From: an uncultured Lachnospiraceae bacterium
Lineage (GTDB): Bacteria; Bacillota; Clostridia; Lachnospirales; Lachnospiraceae
Assembly (NCBI GenBank): GCA_900314295.1
Contig: OMUU01000034.1
Location: 23,335-87,334 of the forward strand
DNA: 64,000 nucleotides
Reading direction: 5' to 3'
Shown here: positions 34,784 through 44,451 of the stretch, one piece after another
How the letters are laid out: each line of letters begins with the position of its first letter
Numbering within the stretch: position 1 is the stretch's first letter
The notes under the pieces: generated by a model
What the model was told of the DNA's origin: nothing
What the model saw: the letters and a program-made list of their open reading frames with translations, nothing else
Databases searched by the model: none
Made by a program: the position numbers and the translations under genes

Positions 34784-35734
34784 TCAGACGAGTTCTTTTT
34801 CCAGATATAAGGTAAGATTGTTGACGACGTCGTAACAGGATCCCTGCATCGTAACGCCGGCCGCGCGCGCGTGTCCGCCGCCTCCGTACATCTGTGCAAC
34901 GACGCTCACATCCACCTTGTCAACGGAGCGCAGGGAAACCTTCCATGTTCCGGTTTCCAGCTCGTACATAAAGATGGAGACCTCTACTCCCGCCGTATTT
35001 CTCATCTGGCTTACGATACCGTCCATATCCGCCGGCGTCGCATTGTAGAACTCCATATCTCTCCGTCGAATACAGGAGACGATCAGTTTGCCGTCAAACA
35101 TCAGAAAGCTTTCCAGCAGTGCCCTGCCGAGAAGCTGATTCTGAATAAAGGTCTTCTGATAATAGGTGCTGTCCACAATTCTGCTGAACGGAATGCCTTT
35201 CTCCATCAGAGACGCCGCGATCTGCATCGTCCGGGGCGAAGTACAGGAATACTGGAACACTCCCGTGTCGTGAACAATCCCCATGTACAGCGCTTCCGCA
35301 CACTTTTCTCCTATTTTGTCGGGTTCCAGAAAATTCCAGACGACCTCACAGGTGGAGCTGAGATCCGGATAATTAAACAGCCAGGTATAATGATCCCGGT
35401 TTGTTTTGTGGTGATCCAGACAAAGAATACGATCCGCGGTCTCAAGCAGCGATCCGGCCACGCCAATCCTGTCATGACTGCTGATATCCAGAAGAATCAG
35501 CAGATCATAATGCGTTGCGGAGCACACCTGTTTTGCCTTGTCCAGATCCTCGATCATATAGAAGGAATCCCGGGGTTTCTCCAGGTATACCTCTGCGTTG
35601 ATCTCCGGAAAATTGTCCCGAAGATACCGATACATACCCATGCACGATCCGACACAGTCGCCATCAGGGTTGACGTGCCCCGCGATTGCGACCGTTTTTA
35701 CATCCCTTAAAAATTCATCAATTTTCCTCTGCAT
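34784..35734 (-). CDS. nrnA: DHH-family oligoribonuclease / pAp phosphatase
   Basis: This 316-residue protein has the DHH phosphoesterase motifs AGHVNPDGDCVGS, LLDISSHDRIG, LCLDHHKTN and VHDTGVFQYS. The C-terminal DHHA1 motif is GGGGHARAAGVTM. NrnA degrades short RNA and dephosphorylates pAp. The ATG at 35734 follows GAGGAAAGC and overlaps the end of rbfA by 17 nt, so translation is coupled. Confidence 0.93.
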   Translation of the reverse strand: MQRKIDEFLRDVKTVAIAGHVNPDGDCVGSCMGMYRYLRDNFPEINAEVYLEKPRDSFYMIEDLDKAKQVCSATHYDLLILLDISSHDRIGVAGSLLETADRILCLDHHKTNRDHYTWLFNYPDLSSTCEVVWNFLEPDKIGEKCAEALYMGIVHDTGVFQYSCTSPRTMQIAASLMEKGIPFSRIVDSTYYQKTFIQNQLLGRALLESFLMFDGKLIVSCIRRRDMEFYNATPADMDGIVSQMRNTAGVEVSIFMYELETGTWKVSLRSVDKVDVSVVAQMYGGGGHARAAGVTMQGSCYDVVNNLTLYLEKELV

Positions 35735-36101
35735 GCTTTCCTCTTCGATCCTGTTCCATGACCTCATCAATCCGTTTGGACATCTGAACGCCATATTCAA
35801 TAGATTCGTCGAGCTTGAAATGAAGTTCGGGCGTATTTCTCAAGTTCAGATTCACGGCGAGCATGTGGCGGATGAACCCGGAGGAGCTTTTCAGCCCTTC
35901 CATGGTATCCTCCTTCGCCTTCTCGTCACCGAGAACGCTGATCATTACCTTACAGGTCTTCAGATCTGTCGCAACGATTGCCTCCGTAACGGAAACAACC
36001 GGCGCGATCCGCGGATCCTTCACCTCATTGCGGATGATATTGCTCAGCTCTTCCTTTACCGATTCGTTAATTCTAATATTCTTGACACTGTTTTTTCTCA
36101 A
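35718..36101 (-). CDS. rbfA: Ribosome-binding factor A
   Basis: This 127-residue KH-type protein acts in 30S maturation. It carries [20 protein letters not shown] and a [18 protein letters not shown] stretch, with normal length. The TTG start overlaps the infB stop (TTGA). A short acidic/basic tail ends the protein. Confidence 0.94.
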   Translation of the reverse strand: MRKNSVKNIRINESVKEELSNIIRNEVKDPRIAPVVSVTEAIVATDLKTCKVMISVLGDEKAKEDTMEGLKSSSGFIRHMLAVNLNLRNTPELHFKLDESIEYGVQMSKRIDEVMEQDRRGKHAEEN

Positions 36102-39100
36102 CGCGGCACCTCAACCATTGCATATGCCTCAACCTGGTCTCCTTCATTGACCTCATTGAAGCCGTCAAATACCAGACCGCACTCGTAGCCGGCCTTGACC
36201 TCCTTGACATCATCCTTGAAGCGTTTCAGGCTTCCGAGGTCTCCCTCGAAGATCTGCTTGCCGCCACGGCTGATGCGAACCTTGCAGCCTCTCTGTACCA
36301 CTCCGTCCAGAACATAGCTTCCCGCGATGGTTCCCACTCCGGACGCCTTGAAGAGCTGACGTACCTCGGCATGACCGATGACCTTTTCCTCATAAATCGG
36401 CTCCAGCATTCCCTTCATGGCAGCTTCTATATCATCAATTGCCTGATAGATTACCTTGTACAGGCGAACGTCAACCTTTTCCTGATCCGCCAACGCCTTG
36501 GCATTCGCGTCCGGACGAACGTTGAATCCGATCACAATCGCATTGGATGCCGCGGCAAGCGTGACATCAGACTCATTGATCGCGCCGACGCCCGCATGGA
36601 TGATCTTTACGATAACCTCATCATTGGAAAGCTTGAGCAGCGACTGGCGGATTGCCTCCACCGATCCCTGTACATCTGCCTTGATGACGAGCTCCAGCTC
36701 CTTGACCGAGCCGTCCTGGATCTGACTGAACAGATCATCCAGAGACATTCTGGACTTGGTCTCTTCCAGAAGCTGATTCTTGTGCTCTGCCGTAAAGGTG
36801 GCTGCAAAATTCTTCGCCTCTTTATCGGTTTCCATGGCTACCAGAGTTTCCCCTGCATCCGGAACGCCGTCAAGTCCCTGTACCTCTACCGGAGTGGACG
36901 GACCCGCCGTTTTCACCCGCTTGCCGTTCTCATCCGTCATGGCGCGAACCTTTCCGGAGCTTGCGCCGCAAGCAATGTAATCGCCGACATGAAGGGTTCC
37001 CTTCTGAACAAGGAGGTTTGCAACAGGTCCCTTGCCTTTATCCAGCTTTGCCTCCAGGACAAGTCCTCTCGCGAGACGGTCCGGATTTGCCTTCAGCTCC
37101 ATGATGTCCGCCGTAAGCAGAATCGTCTCCAGAAGATCGTCAAGTCCTTTTCCAGTCTTTGCGGAAACCTCAACCATCTCCGTCTGACCGCCCCAGTCGC
37201 TTGCAATCAGCCCGTACTCTGTGAGCTCCTGCTTTACACGATCTACATTTGCGCCCGGCTTGTCGATCTTGTTTATCGCGACGATAATTTCTACACCGGC
37301 AGCCTTCGCGTGATTGATGGCCTCGATGGTCTGCGGCATAACGCCGTCATCCGCCGCTACGACAAGAACAGCGATATCGGTAGACTGCGCCCCGCGAAGC
37401 CGCATCGCCGTGAAGGCCTCATGACCCGGCGTATCCAGGAAAGTGATTTTCTTATTATTGATATTGACCACATATGCGCCGATGTTCTGTGTGATTCCTC
37501 CTGCTTCCTTGGAGGTTACATGCGCATGACGGATCGCGTCGAGAAGCGATGTCTTACCGTGATCGACATGACCCATTACACAGACTACCGGAGGACGGGA
37601 AACCATCTTGCTTTCATCTTCTTCATCCTCCTTGAGCATCTCGGCAATCACATCGACCTTTTCTTCCGGCTCACAGAGAATATCGTATGTCATCGCAATC
37701 TCTTCTGCCTTATCGTAATCGACCTCCTGATTTACGGTGTACATCTCACCCTTCATGAAGAGATCCTTTACGATAACCGAAGGCTGCATTTTCATCTTCT
37801 CCGCAAGCTCGCGGATGGTAACCTTCTCCGGAATCTTGATTTCTGTCACCTTTTCTTCTTTCTTGTCCTCTTTCTTATGCACCGGTCTCTGCAGCGCCTT
37901 TGGAATCAGATGCCGGTTGTTGCGCCCGCTGCCTCTGTCGCTGGTATACTTGTTCCCGCGAAGATCGCTCTTGTTCTTATCCTTATCCTTATTGTGACCT
38001 GCACCATCTCTCGACGGCTTCTTCAGCCCCATATCCATTGCCGCGCCCTGACCGGCCTTGTGATCGCCATGCTGGCCTCTGGAATGGCTCTGGAAGCGAT
38101 TTCCTTCATCCGCATCCTTGCCTCCGAATCCCGGACGGCCGCCTCCGAATCCCGGACGGTTTCCACCAAAGCCCGGACGGCCTGCCCCGAATCCCGGTCG
38201 ACTGTTGCGGTCCCCAAACGGTTTTCTTCCCTGTCCGTTTCCATTTCGATCGCCAAAACTTCTGCCCTGACCACTTCCATTCCGGTCGCCGTAGCTTCTG
38301 CCCTGACCATTGCCGTTCCGATCGCCGTAGCTTCTGCCCTGGCCGTTTCCGTTCCGGTCGCCGTAGCTTCTGCCCTGGCCGTTTCCGTTCCGGTCGCCGT
38401 AGCTTCTGCCCTGGCCGTTTCCGTTCCGGTCGCCGTAGCTTCTGCCCTGGCCGTTTCCGTTCCGGTCGCCGTAGCTTCTGCCCTGACCGCTTCCGTTCCG
38501 GTCGCCGTAGCTTCTGCCCTGGCCGTTTCCATTCCGGTCGCCGTAGCTTCTGCCCTGACCGCTTCCGTTCCGGTCGCCGTAGTTTCTGCCCTGGCTGCTT
38601 CCGTTCGAACGGCCTGTGGTCTCGCCCGCGGAGGCAGACGCTGCTCCGGCTGATGCTTTGTTCTGGGATGCCGCCTCTTTTTCTGCTGTTTCAACGGCAG
38701 ATGTCTCCGTCCGAGCTTCCGCGCTCTTTCCTTCCACGGTCTTTGTCTCCGGTGCTTTGTCCGAGGAAGAGGTCTGTGTGGGAGCCGTCGCAGCAGACAT
38801 ATCTGTCTTCACCACTTCCTTCTGATCCGCCTTTTCTGCGGATGTCACGGCTGCGGATGTCACTGCTGCAGAAGTCTCCTCCGCAGCGATTGCCTTTGCC
38901 TCCTCCGTCACAGCCATGTTTTTAGCCGTGTTCTTCTTCGTTTCAGGCGCTGCTGCCTTCGGCGCTTCCTCAGTCCGGATCACCGGATGCGGTCTCGGAA
39001 CCTTCACGATCGGTGTCCCCGCAGACGCACGGTTGCCGACTGGCCGTCCTCCGCGACTGCTTTCCTGAACAACACCGCGTCGGGATCCCTCCACACGTCC

Positions 39101-39364
39101 CGGAGCTGTATCGGATCTGCCCGCTTTTTCTCTTGTCTTTTTCTTTTTGTCCTTTTCCATGACCTGATGGAAGTTCTTTCCCTCTTTACTGGAGGCGTTC
39201 TGCGGGTGAAAAACAGCGATCAGACGCTTCTTCTTTTTTACCGGTTTGACTTCCTTTGATTCCTTCGCAGCGCTGTCTTCCCTGGAAGCCTTAGAGTCTT
39301 CCGTCTTCGCTGCCTTATCTATCTGGTTATTTACGATCTTTCCTTCATTTTCGTTATTATTCAA
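36098..39364 (-). CDS. infB: Translation initiation factor IF-2 with an expanded repeat-rich N-terminus
   Basis: This is a 1088-residue IF2. From about residue 490 it is conventional: an IF2-N domain ([20 protein letters not shown]), G domain with [17 protein letters not shown] and NKIDKPG, then domains II to IV ending in [18 protein letters not shown]. The first 490 residues are low complexity: Ala/Glu/Thr/Lys-rich, then ten units of about 12 residues ([12 protein letters not shown]) at 262-381, then four RPGFG repeats. The start is TTG with GAGGT upstream. Most bacterial IF2 proteins are 700-900 residues, so this N-terminus is long. Confidence 0.95.
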   Translation of the reverse strand: MNNNENEGKIVNNQIDKAAKTEDSKASREDSAAKESKEVKPVKKKKRLIAVFHPQNASSKEGKNFHQVMEKDKKKKTREKAGRSDTAPGRVEGSRRGVVQESSRGGRPVGNRASAGTPIVKVPRPHPVIRTEEAPKAAAPETKKNTAKNMAVTEEAKAIAAEETSAAVTSAAVTSAEKADQKEVVKTDMSAATAPTQTSSSDKAPETKTVEGKSAEARTETSAVETAEKEAASQNKASAGAASASAGETTGRSNGSSQGRNYGDRNGSGQGRSYGDRNGNGQGRSYGDRNGSGQGRSYGDRNGNGQGRSYGDRNGNGQGRSYGDRNGNGQGRSYGDRNGNGQGRSYGDRNGNGQGRSYGDRNGSGQGRSFGDRNGNGQGRKPFGDRNSRPGFGAGRPGFGGNRPGFGGGRPGFGGKDADEGNRFQSHSRGQHGDHKAGQGAAMDMGLKKPSRDGAGHNKDKDKNKSDLRGNKYTSDRGSGRNNRHLIPKALQRPVHKKEDKKEEKVTEIKIPEKVTIRELAEKMKMQPSVIVKDLFMKGEMYTVNQEVDYDKAEEIAMTYDILCEPEEKVDVIAEMLKEDEEDESKMVSRPPVVCVMGHVDHGKTSLLDAIRHAHVTSKEAGGITQNIGAYVVNINNKKITFLDTPGHEAFTAMRLRGAQSTDIAVLVVAADDGVMPQTIEAINHAKAAGVEIIVAINKIDKPGANVDRVKQELTEYGLIASDWGGQTEMVEVSAKTGKGLDDLLETILLTADIMELKANPDRLARGLVLEAKLDKGKGPVANLLVQKGTLHVGDYIACGASSGKVRAMTDENGKRVKTAGPSTPVEVQGLDGVPDAGETLVAMETDKEAKNFAATFTAEHKNQLLEETKSRMSLDDLFSQIQDGSVKELELVIKADVQGSVEAIRQSLLKLSNDEVIVKIIHAGVGAINESDVTLAAASNAIVIGFNVRPDANAKALADQEKVDVRLYKVIYQAIDDIEAAMKGMLEPIYEEKVIGHAEVRQLFKASGVGTIAGSYVLDGVVQRGCKVRISRGGKQIFEGDLGSLKRFKDDVKEVKAGYECGLVFDGFNEVNEGDQVEAYAMVEVPR
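38222..38581 (-). repeat. In-frame 36-bp tandem repeat, ten units, inside infB
   Basis: Ten near-identical 36-nt units encode YGDRNG(N/S)GQGRS, the last with a leading Phe and a terminal Lys. Asn/Ser changes at one position are the main variation. The high identity suggests recent expansion and possible copy-number variation between strains. Confidence 0.95.
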
Positions 39365-39406
39365 TGTATCGATTACCTCTTTATTTAAAACCTGATCAAT
39401 TTGTGA

Positions 39407-39703
39407 TTACTGCTGTTCGTTCTCCGGCTCCAGCTGAGCTCGGATTTCCCGCGCAAGATTCGCGTCTGTGATTACAACCGAAGAGCGGTCCCCTTTTCCG
39501 ATCAGGGCCCCGAGCTCCGATTTCGGAAGAAATACCGCAAAGGGAATGCTCCGATAATCTGCCATGTTGCGGAATTTTTTCTTTGTGTTGGCAGATGCAT
39601 CCTCCGACACAATCACCAGCTCCGCACTTCCGGATCGGATCGCCTGCTCCGCAGCGAATTCCCCGGCGGCTACTTTTCCGGCTTTCATGGAGATACTGAT
39701 CAT
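39407..39703 (-). CDS. L7Ae/L30e-family K-turn RNA-binding protein (YlxQ)
   Basis: This 98-residue protein has the ribosomal L7Ae fold pattern: AAGEFAAEQAIRSGSAELVI, then EDASANTKKKFRNMADYRS and GALIGKGDRSSVVITDANLA. It lies between rnpM and infB, the fixed place of ylxQ in Bacillota. The ATG at 39703 follows AAAGG. It probably binds kink-turn RNA; its exact role is not established. Confidence 0.9.
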   Translation of the reverse strand: MISISMKAGKVAAGEFAAEQAIRSGSAELVIVSEDASANTKKKFRNMADYRSIPFAVFLPKSELGALIGKGDRSSVVITDANLAREIRAQLEPENEQQ

Positions 39704-39716
39704 AAATCGTGCCTTT

Positions 39717-39992
39717 CTACTGTCCAATCCGTTTCATCTCCTCCTCCAGCCTGTCATATACCTCGTCAGGAATGCTGCATCCCAGGGATCTCTCAATGCC
39801 CCGGTTTTTTCTTGCCTTCGCCAGACATCCGGGATCTGCACAGATATAAGCCCCTCTTCCGTTCTGACGCCCCGTCGGATCCAGATGAATCTCGCCCTCC
39901 GGCGTTTTCAGCACGCGTATCAGTTCTTTTTTCATTTTTTTTGAACGGCATCCGACACAGGTACGCATCGGTATTTTACGGGTTGTATTCAA
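39717..39992 (-). CDS. rnpM: YlxR / RNase P modulator RnpM
   Basis: This 91-residue protein has the family signature PMRTCVGCRSKKMKKELIRV and a GRQNGRGAYICADPGCL motif. YlxR was recently described as a modulator that binds RNase P RNA in Bacillus. The start is TTG with GGGAGG upstream. It sits between nusA and ylxQ. Confidence 0.92.
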   Translation of the reverse strand: MNTTRKIPMRTCVGCRSKKMKKELIRVLKTPEGEIHLDPTGRQNGRGAYICADPGCLAKARKNRGIERSLGCSIPDEVYDRLEEEMKRIGQ

Positions 39993-40012
39993 TGAGCGCC
40001 TCCCTTACGAAA

Positions 40013-41311
40013 TTATGCCTCAGGTTCGCTGTCTGCCTCCGGCTCCGCAGCATCTTCCGGAGCTTCTTCTCCAGCTTCGCTCACATGCTCCGGCTCTGTG
40101 GTTTCATCTTCCGCATCCCCGGTCTCCGGTTTATCTGTATCTTCTGTATCTTCGCCGCTTGTTTCATGAGCAGTCGGATCCGACGATTCTGCGGAATCCT
40201 CCTCGGACTCCTCCTCGTCATATTCATACTCCTCGTCGTCCTCATCATCTTCCGCGTATTCGTCAAAGAGTCCTTCTTCACGCGCCTGGGTCTCGCTCTT
40301 GATATCAATCTTGAACTGCGTCAGATGCGCCGCGAGGCGAGCATTCTGTCCCTCCTTGCCAATGGCCAGGGAAAGCTGATAATCCGGAACAATGACAAGC
40401 GCCTGCTTCTCATCCGGATCCGCAAGCACGGAGATAACCTTCGCCGGTGAAAGCGCATTCTCAATCAGATATGCCTGATTCTCGTCCCAGTTGATGATAT
40501 CGATCTTCTCTCCGTCCAATTCATCCACGATAGCGTTGACACGAGATCCGTTTACACCGACACATGCTCCGACTGCGTCCACGTTCGGCTCATTGCTGTA
40601 AACGGCAATCTTCGTACGCGATCCGGCTTCCCTTGCGATCGCCTTGATCTCGATCACACCGTCGCGGATTTCCGCGACCTCCTCCTCAAACAGCCGTTTT
40701 ACCAGCTCCGGATGCGTACGGGATACGAGAATCTTCGGACCCTTGGGGGTGTCCCTGACTTCAAGCACATAAACCTTGACTCTTTCTGTCGGCTTGAACT
40801 TTTCTCCCTTAACCATCTCCTTGGCCTTCAGGATTGCATCAACCTTTCCGAGATTGATACTGACATCCCGTCCGATATATCGCTGAACGACACCTGTGAC
40901 AACCTCATGCTCCTTCTCGAAGTATTCGTTGTACAGGGACTTTCTCTCCTCCTCGCGGATTTTCTGAAGAATGACATTCTTCGCATTCATCGTTGCAATT
41001 CGCCCGAAGCTCTTCGACTGAATCTCAACATTTACCGTGTCGCCGATCTGTGCCCTGGAATCTATCTTGAAGGCATCCTGCTGTCCGATCTCCGTCACCG
41101 GGTCCTCCACATGCTCAACCACCGTCTTTGCAGACAAAATGTGGTAATCACAGGTCTCCGGATCAATGGTGACTGTCACATTATCGGTTCGGTCATACTG
41201 ATTCTTGTAGGCCTGCAGAAGTGACTGCTGAATGGCTTCCAGAAGAGTATCCTTGCTGATCCCCTTTTCCTTTTCGAGAGTATTCAGAGCTTCCAGTAAC
41301 TCACTGTTCAT
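40013..41311 (-). CDS. nusA: Transcription termination/antitermination factor NusA
   Basis: This 432-residue protein has the RNA-polymerase-binding N-terminal domain (SKDTLLEAIQQSLLQAYKNQ), an S1 domain (EVVTGVVQRYIGRDVSINLG) and two KH domains (VGACVGVNGSRVNAIVDEL and LAIGKEGQNARLAAHLT). The final 95 residues are extremely acidic (Glu/Asp/Ser/Thr), a variable tail in place of the E. coli AR repeats. The gene follows rimP by 44 nt. Confidence 0.96.
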   Translation of the reverse strand: MNSELLEALNTLEKEKGISKDTLLEAIQQSLLQAYKNQYDRTDNVTVTIDPETCDYHILSAKTVVEHVEDPVTEIGQQDAFKIDSRAQIGDTVNVEIQSKSFGRIATMNAKNVILQKIREEERKSLYNEYFEKEHEVVTGVVQRYIGRDVSINLGKVDAILKAKEMVKGEKFKPTERVKVYVLEVRDTPKGPKILVSRTHPELVKRLFEEEVAEIRDGVIEIKAIAREAGSRTKIAVYSNEPNVDAVGACVGVNGSRVNAIVDELDGEKIDIINWDENQAYLIENALSPAKVISVLADPDEKQALVIVPDYQLSLAIGKEGQNARLAAHLTQFKIDIKSETQAREEGLFDEYAEDDEDDEEYEYDEEESEEDSAESSDPTAHETSGEDTEDTDKPETGDAEDETTEPEHVSEAGEEAPEDAAEPEADSEPEA

Positions 41312-41355
41312 TTTTTCATTATCCTCCTGGTCTTAAACCAACTAATCTGCTTCTG

Positions 41356-41829
41356 TTAAAAATCAAACGCCATGCGAATCAGGGCGATCTCCTTCTTGTG
41401 AAAGGTCATCGGCTGTTCCGTTTCTTCTTCCACGATACTCACCGTATCTTTGTCATAGGCGGTAAGTATCCCGGTAAATTCCTTTGCGTGATCAATGAGC
41501 TTAAATGTATGGATCTCAATTCGCTGCCCCATCGCGCGCTGATAGTCTCTTTCCTTCTTCAGCGGCCTTCCAAGCCCCGGAGAGCTGACCTCCAGAATAT
41601 ACGAGTCTTCGATAAAATCCTGCTCGTCCAGCTTCTCGCCGAATACGCGGCTGATCTCTTCGCAGTCATTCACTGTGATTCCGCCATCCTTATCCGCATA
41701 TGCTCTCAGATACCAGCATCCGGCTTCTCGGACGTATTCCAGATCCACAAATTCGTAGTGCATCTCTTCCAGAATCGGAATCAGAATCGCTTCTGCCTTC
41801 TGCTCGATCGCTTCCGTCTTACTGCTCAC
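41356..41829 (-). CDS. rimP: Ribosome maturation factor RimP
   Basis: This 157-residue protein contains the RimP features FVDLEYVREAGCWYLRAYAD, then GGITVNDCEEISR and SSPGLGRPLKKERDY. It promotes 30S assembly. The start is GTG at 41829 behind AGGAG; the frame runs further upstream, but that part overlaps the leader hairpin. It is the first gene of the nine-gene translation operon. Confidence 0.94.
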   Translation of the reverse strand: MSSKTEAIEQKAEAILIPILEEMHYEFVDLEYVREAGCWYLRAYADKDGGITVNDCEEISRVFGEKLDEQDFIEDSYILEVSSPGLGRPLKKERDYQRAMGQRIEIHTFKLIDHAKEFTGILTAYDKDTVSIVEEETEQPMTFHKKEIALIRMAFDF

Positions 41830-41851
41830 GCAATCTCTCCTTTCACAAAAT

Positions 41852-41878
41852 AGGAGTGGGCTCTGCTCGCCCACTCCT
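41852..41878 (-). terminator. Leader hairpin (attenuator candidate) upstream of rimP
   Basis: A perfect 10-bp stem (AGGAGTGGGC and its complement, 7-nt loop) is followed by ATTTTG on the minus strand and lies between the promoter and rimP, with the 3' arm 22 nt before the start codon. A terminator here would make NusA-dependent autoregulation possible. Confidence 0.65.
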
Positions 41879-41903
41879 ACCATAGTCAACTATTAACAAA
41901 AAC

Positions 41904-41932
41904 AAAATACCACGAAAAGCGCATAAATGCAA
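41904..41932 (-). promoter_or_regulatory. Promoter of the rimP-nusA-infB operon
   Basis: Minus-strand TTGCAT and TATTTT are 17 nt apart and about 25 nt upstream of the leader hairpin. Confidence 0.6.
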
Positions 41933-41973
41933 GCGTTTCCGAACATTCTCCCTGTCTTCGCGGCCGATGCGTG

Positions 41974-44325
41974 CTACTGTTCACGCATCGGATCAGGTAA
42001 GGATTTTACCGCAGTCCTCTTCCTTGGCCTCGCCGACTCTGCCACATTCTCCTTTTTCCCGCCGGTCGTATGTTCAAAGGCCTCCGTAAACCGGAAAACC
42101 GATACCCCGAGCGGCGGCACCTTTATCTTGATAGAATCCTTTCGCTCGTCCTGCTCCACAGCACGGCTGAGCTTTACCCTCGGATTGGTTACACCGCTGC
42201 CGCCAAATGTCCCGTCGTCGCTGTTGAAAATTTCCTTGTACTTTCCCGGATAAGGTACTCCGACCATGAAATTGTCATACATAACGTTCGAGAAATTTGC
42301 GACAACCAGGAGGGTGTCTTTCTTATTCTCGGTCTTCCTTAGGAATACCAGAAGATTTCTCTCCCAGTCGAGGTTGCTGATCCACTCGAAGCCGTCCGCA
42401 TCCTCGTCAAGCCGGTACAGGGCAGGCTGCTCTCTGTAGAACTTCAGCAGCGCTCTGCTGAAATTCCGCATATTCTTCTGCTCTTCATTCTCCAGCTCGC
42501 CCCACGCGACGCCCTCCGACGCGCTCTTCCTCGATTTCTGACCAAAATCCTGCCCCTGGCAGATCAGCTTCTTGCCCGGATGCATCATCAGGTACGCAAA
42601 CGTCAGACGAAGGTTCGCCAGCTTCAGAGAATCATCCTTTCCCGGCATCATGCGAAGAAGGGATCTTCCATTCTCCAGAACATTGTGCGACAGGGCAAGC
42701 ATGAATTTTTCCGTATACATGTAAACCATGCTGAACGTAAGGTCATCCTGGTGAGATCCGCGGAAGAGAGGATCCAGCTGGATATACTTCAGATAATCGT
42801 CCATGCAGCCATTGTTCCACTTCAGGCTGAATCCGAGTCCTTCCTCCCTGGTGTTTCCCGTTACTGCCGGATAACCGGTCGTCTCCTCTGCAATCGTAAT
42901 CGCTCCGTGCCCGTTTGCCCGAATGTCGTTATTGAGATTCCGGAGAAACTCGATGTCCTCCAGGTTCTCATTGCCTCCGTACATATTGGCGATCCATTCC
43001 CCGTCGCGTCTCCCGTAGTTCAGATAGAGCATAGCAGACAGCTCCGGAAGCCGCAGCCCATCCGCGTGATATTCCGAAATCCAGAACATCGCGCTCGATT
43101 TCATGAAACTCTCGACCTCACCTCGCCCATAGTTGAAAATCAGGGCATTGTTGGAAGGGCATACTCCCTTCTTCGGGTCCATATGCTCATACAGGCAGGT
43201 CCCGTCAAAGGAAGCAAGACCGTCGTTCCCCCTTGCAAAATATCCCGGCACCCAGTCCAGAATCACACCGATTCCGTTCTGATGCAGCGTATCTACCAGA
43301 TATTTGAAATCTGCAGGCGTTCCGTACCGGCTGGTCGGAGCAAAAAATCCACTCGTGACATATCCCATGGTCTCATCGTCCGGGTACTCCATGACCGGCA
43401 TGAATTCCACGTGCGTGTAGCCCATATCCTTCAGATAACCGGCGAGATCCTCTGCGATATCCCGGTACAAGGCAGGCGCTTCTTCAACAATCTCCTCCCG
43501 CTCCTCTTCCTCTGGTTCTCCACTCTCCGGCTTCTTCCACGTTCCGATGTTGCATTCATAAACCGCCAGGGGCGAGCGCGACGGATCAAATGCCTCGCGC
43601 TCTGCCATCCACCTGCTGTCGTTCCAGTCATAACCGGTATCGGTGATCACCGACGCTGCCTCCGGAAGCTGCTGGCACCTGAATGCGAACGGATCTGCCT
43701 TCAGGTAGACAAGCCCCGCCTTCGCCTTGATCTCATATTTGTAAAAGCTTCCTGCCTTGATTCCCGGAACAAACAGCTCGAAAATTCCGCTCTCCAGGCG
43801 ATTCATCTGAAGCCTTCGTCCATCCCACTGGTTAAAGTCACCGACAACAGATACACGAAGCGCATTGGGTGCCCAAACCGCGAAATAAACGCCCTCTGTG
43901 CCATTAATATTCATCAGATGCGCACCCATTTTCTCCGGTGCCCTGTCCCAGATGCCCTCCCGGAACCGAATCTCCTCTTTCTCTGTGATCTGACACGGGA
44001 AGGCATACGGGTCCTTATATTCTGAAACGGTCCCGTCCTCGTGCAGAATCACAAATGTGTAATCCGGAATTCTCTTTCGATCCAGCATGACCGCAAAATA
44101 TCCCGCTTCGTCCTCCAGAACCATCGGAACGACATCCCCGGAAGCCATCTTCACGCTGACATTTTCCTCACCCGGAAAGAACGCTCGGATCAGGATGCCC
44201 CCCGGCACTACCTTCGGTCCCAGAACCTTCCTCGGGGAATCCTCCTCCGCGTACACTACAGCTTCGATCTCTGCCCAATCCATCAGGTCATAGATTCTGC
44301 TTTCCATACTTTCTTTCATGCTCAT
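41974..44325 (-). CDS. GlgB-like GH13 protein lacking catalytic residues (probable pseudoenzyme)
   Basis: This 783-residue protein aligns end to end with glycogen branching enzymes: N1 domain (about 25-110), CBM48 (133-225, VGDFNQWDGR), a GH13 barrel and a C-terminal beta domain (HPGKKLICQGQDFGQ). The nucleophile site, normally DGxRxDAV, reads DGLRLPEL with Pro427 in place of Asp. The transition-state Asp of SHDE is Asn548 (SHNVLENG), and the barrel His of DWVPxHF is Tyr362. The acid/base motif AEETT (480-481) remains. An acidic insertion lies near residue 270. The ATG at 44325 follows AGGAGG. No other glycogen gene is nearby. It is probably a carbohydrate-binding or regulatory protein rather than an active transferase. 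Confidence 0.85.
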   Translation of the reverse strand: MSMKESMESRIYDLMDWAEIEAVVYAEEDSPRKVLGPKVVPGGILIRAFFPGEENVSVKMASGDVVPMVLEDEAGYFAVMLDRKRIPDYTFVILHEDGTVSEYKDPYAFPCQITEKEEIRFREGIWDRAPEKMGAHLMNINGTEGVYFAVWAPNALRVSVVGDFNQWDGRRLQMNRLESGIFELFVPGIKAGSFYKYEIKAKAGLVYLKADPFAFRCQQLPEAASVITDTGYDWNDSRWMAEREAFDPSRSPLAVYECNIGTWKKPESGEPEEEEREEIVEEAPALYRDIAEDLAGYLKDMGYTHVEFMPVMEYPDDETMGYVTSGFFAPTSRYGTPADFKYLVDTLHQNGIGVILDWVPGYFARGNDGLASFDGTCLYEHMDPKKGVCPSNNALIFNYGRGEVESFMKSSAMFWISEYHADGLRLPELSAMLYLNYGRRDGEWIANMYGGNENLEDIEFLRNLNNDIRANGHGAITIAEETTGYPAVTGNTREEGLGFSLKWNNGCMDDYLKYIQLDPLFRGSHQDDLTFSMVYMYTEKFMLALSHNVLENGRSLLRMMPGKDDSLKLANLRLTFAYLMMHPGKKLICQGQDFGQKSRKSASEGVAWGELENEEQKNMRNFSRALLKFYREQPALYRLDEDADGFEWISNLDWERNLLVFLRKTENKKDTLLVVANFSNVMYDNFMVGVPYPGKYKEIFNSDDGTFGGSGVTNPRVKLSRAVEQDERKDSIKIKVPPLGVSVFRFTEAFEHTTGGKKENVAESARPRKRTAVKSLPDPMREQ
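41977..42023 (+). repeat. Diverged element B copy overlapping the 3' end of the GlgB-like gene
   Basis: TACTGTTCACGC, then AAGGATTTTACCGCAGTCCT, resembles copy 1 at 20167. If homologous, the repeat supplies the last 15 or so codons of the GlgB-like gene. Confidence 0.4.
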
Positions 44326-44380
44326 CTGGTATCCTCCTGAAAAAAAAAGCTTTCCCCCATCCTGCAAACGAGATAAAACA

Positions 44381-44420
44381 GGAACCAAAGCACTGTCCCT
44401 TCTGACAGAACTTTGGTTCC
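44381..44420 (-). terminator. Terminator of ftsH
   Basis: A 10-bp perfect stem GGAACCAAAG/CTTTGGTTCC encloses a second CTGTC/GACAG stem and is followed by TGTTTTATC on the minus strand. It starts 14 nt after the ftsH stop. Confidence 0.75.
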
Positions 44421-44421
44421 C

Positions 44422-44451
44422 ATTATACATCATTTTATTCCGATGTCGCAA
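44422..44451 (-). promoter_or_regulatory. Promoter of the GlgB-like gene, overlapping the ftsH stop codon
   Basis: TTGCGA and TATAAT are 18 nt apart on the minus strand. The predicted start of transcription falls inside the 5' arm of the ftsH terminator, so transcripts from this promoter would lose part of that stem. Confidence 0.5.

Noticed and set aside
38222-38581. Regular 36-bp repeats that could suggest a CRISPR array
   Set aside because: The units are contiguous without spacers and in frame inside infB.
36371-38653. A 760-codon open frame antisense to infB, with Val/Ala/Ser repeats
   Set aside because: It is the mirror of infB codon bias and of the 36-bp repeat; it has no ribosome binding site and no recognisable domain, and infB is unquestionably real.
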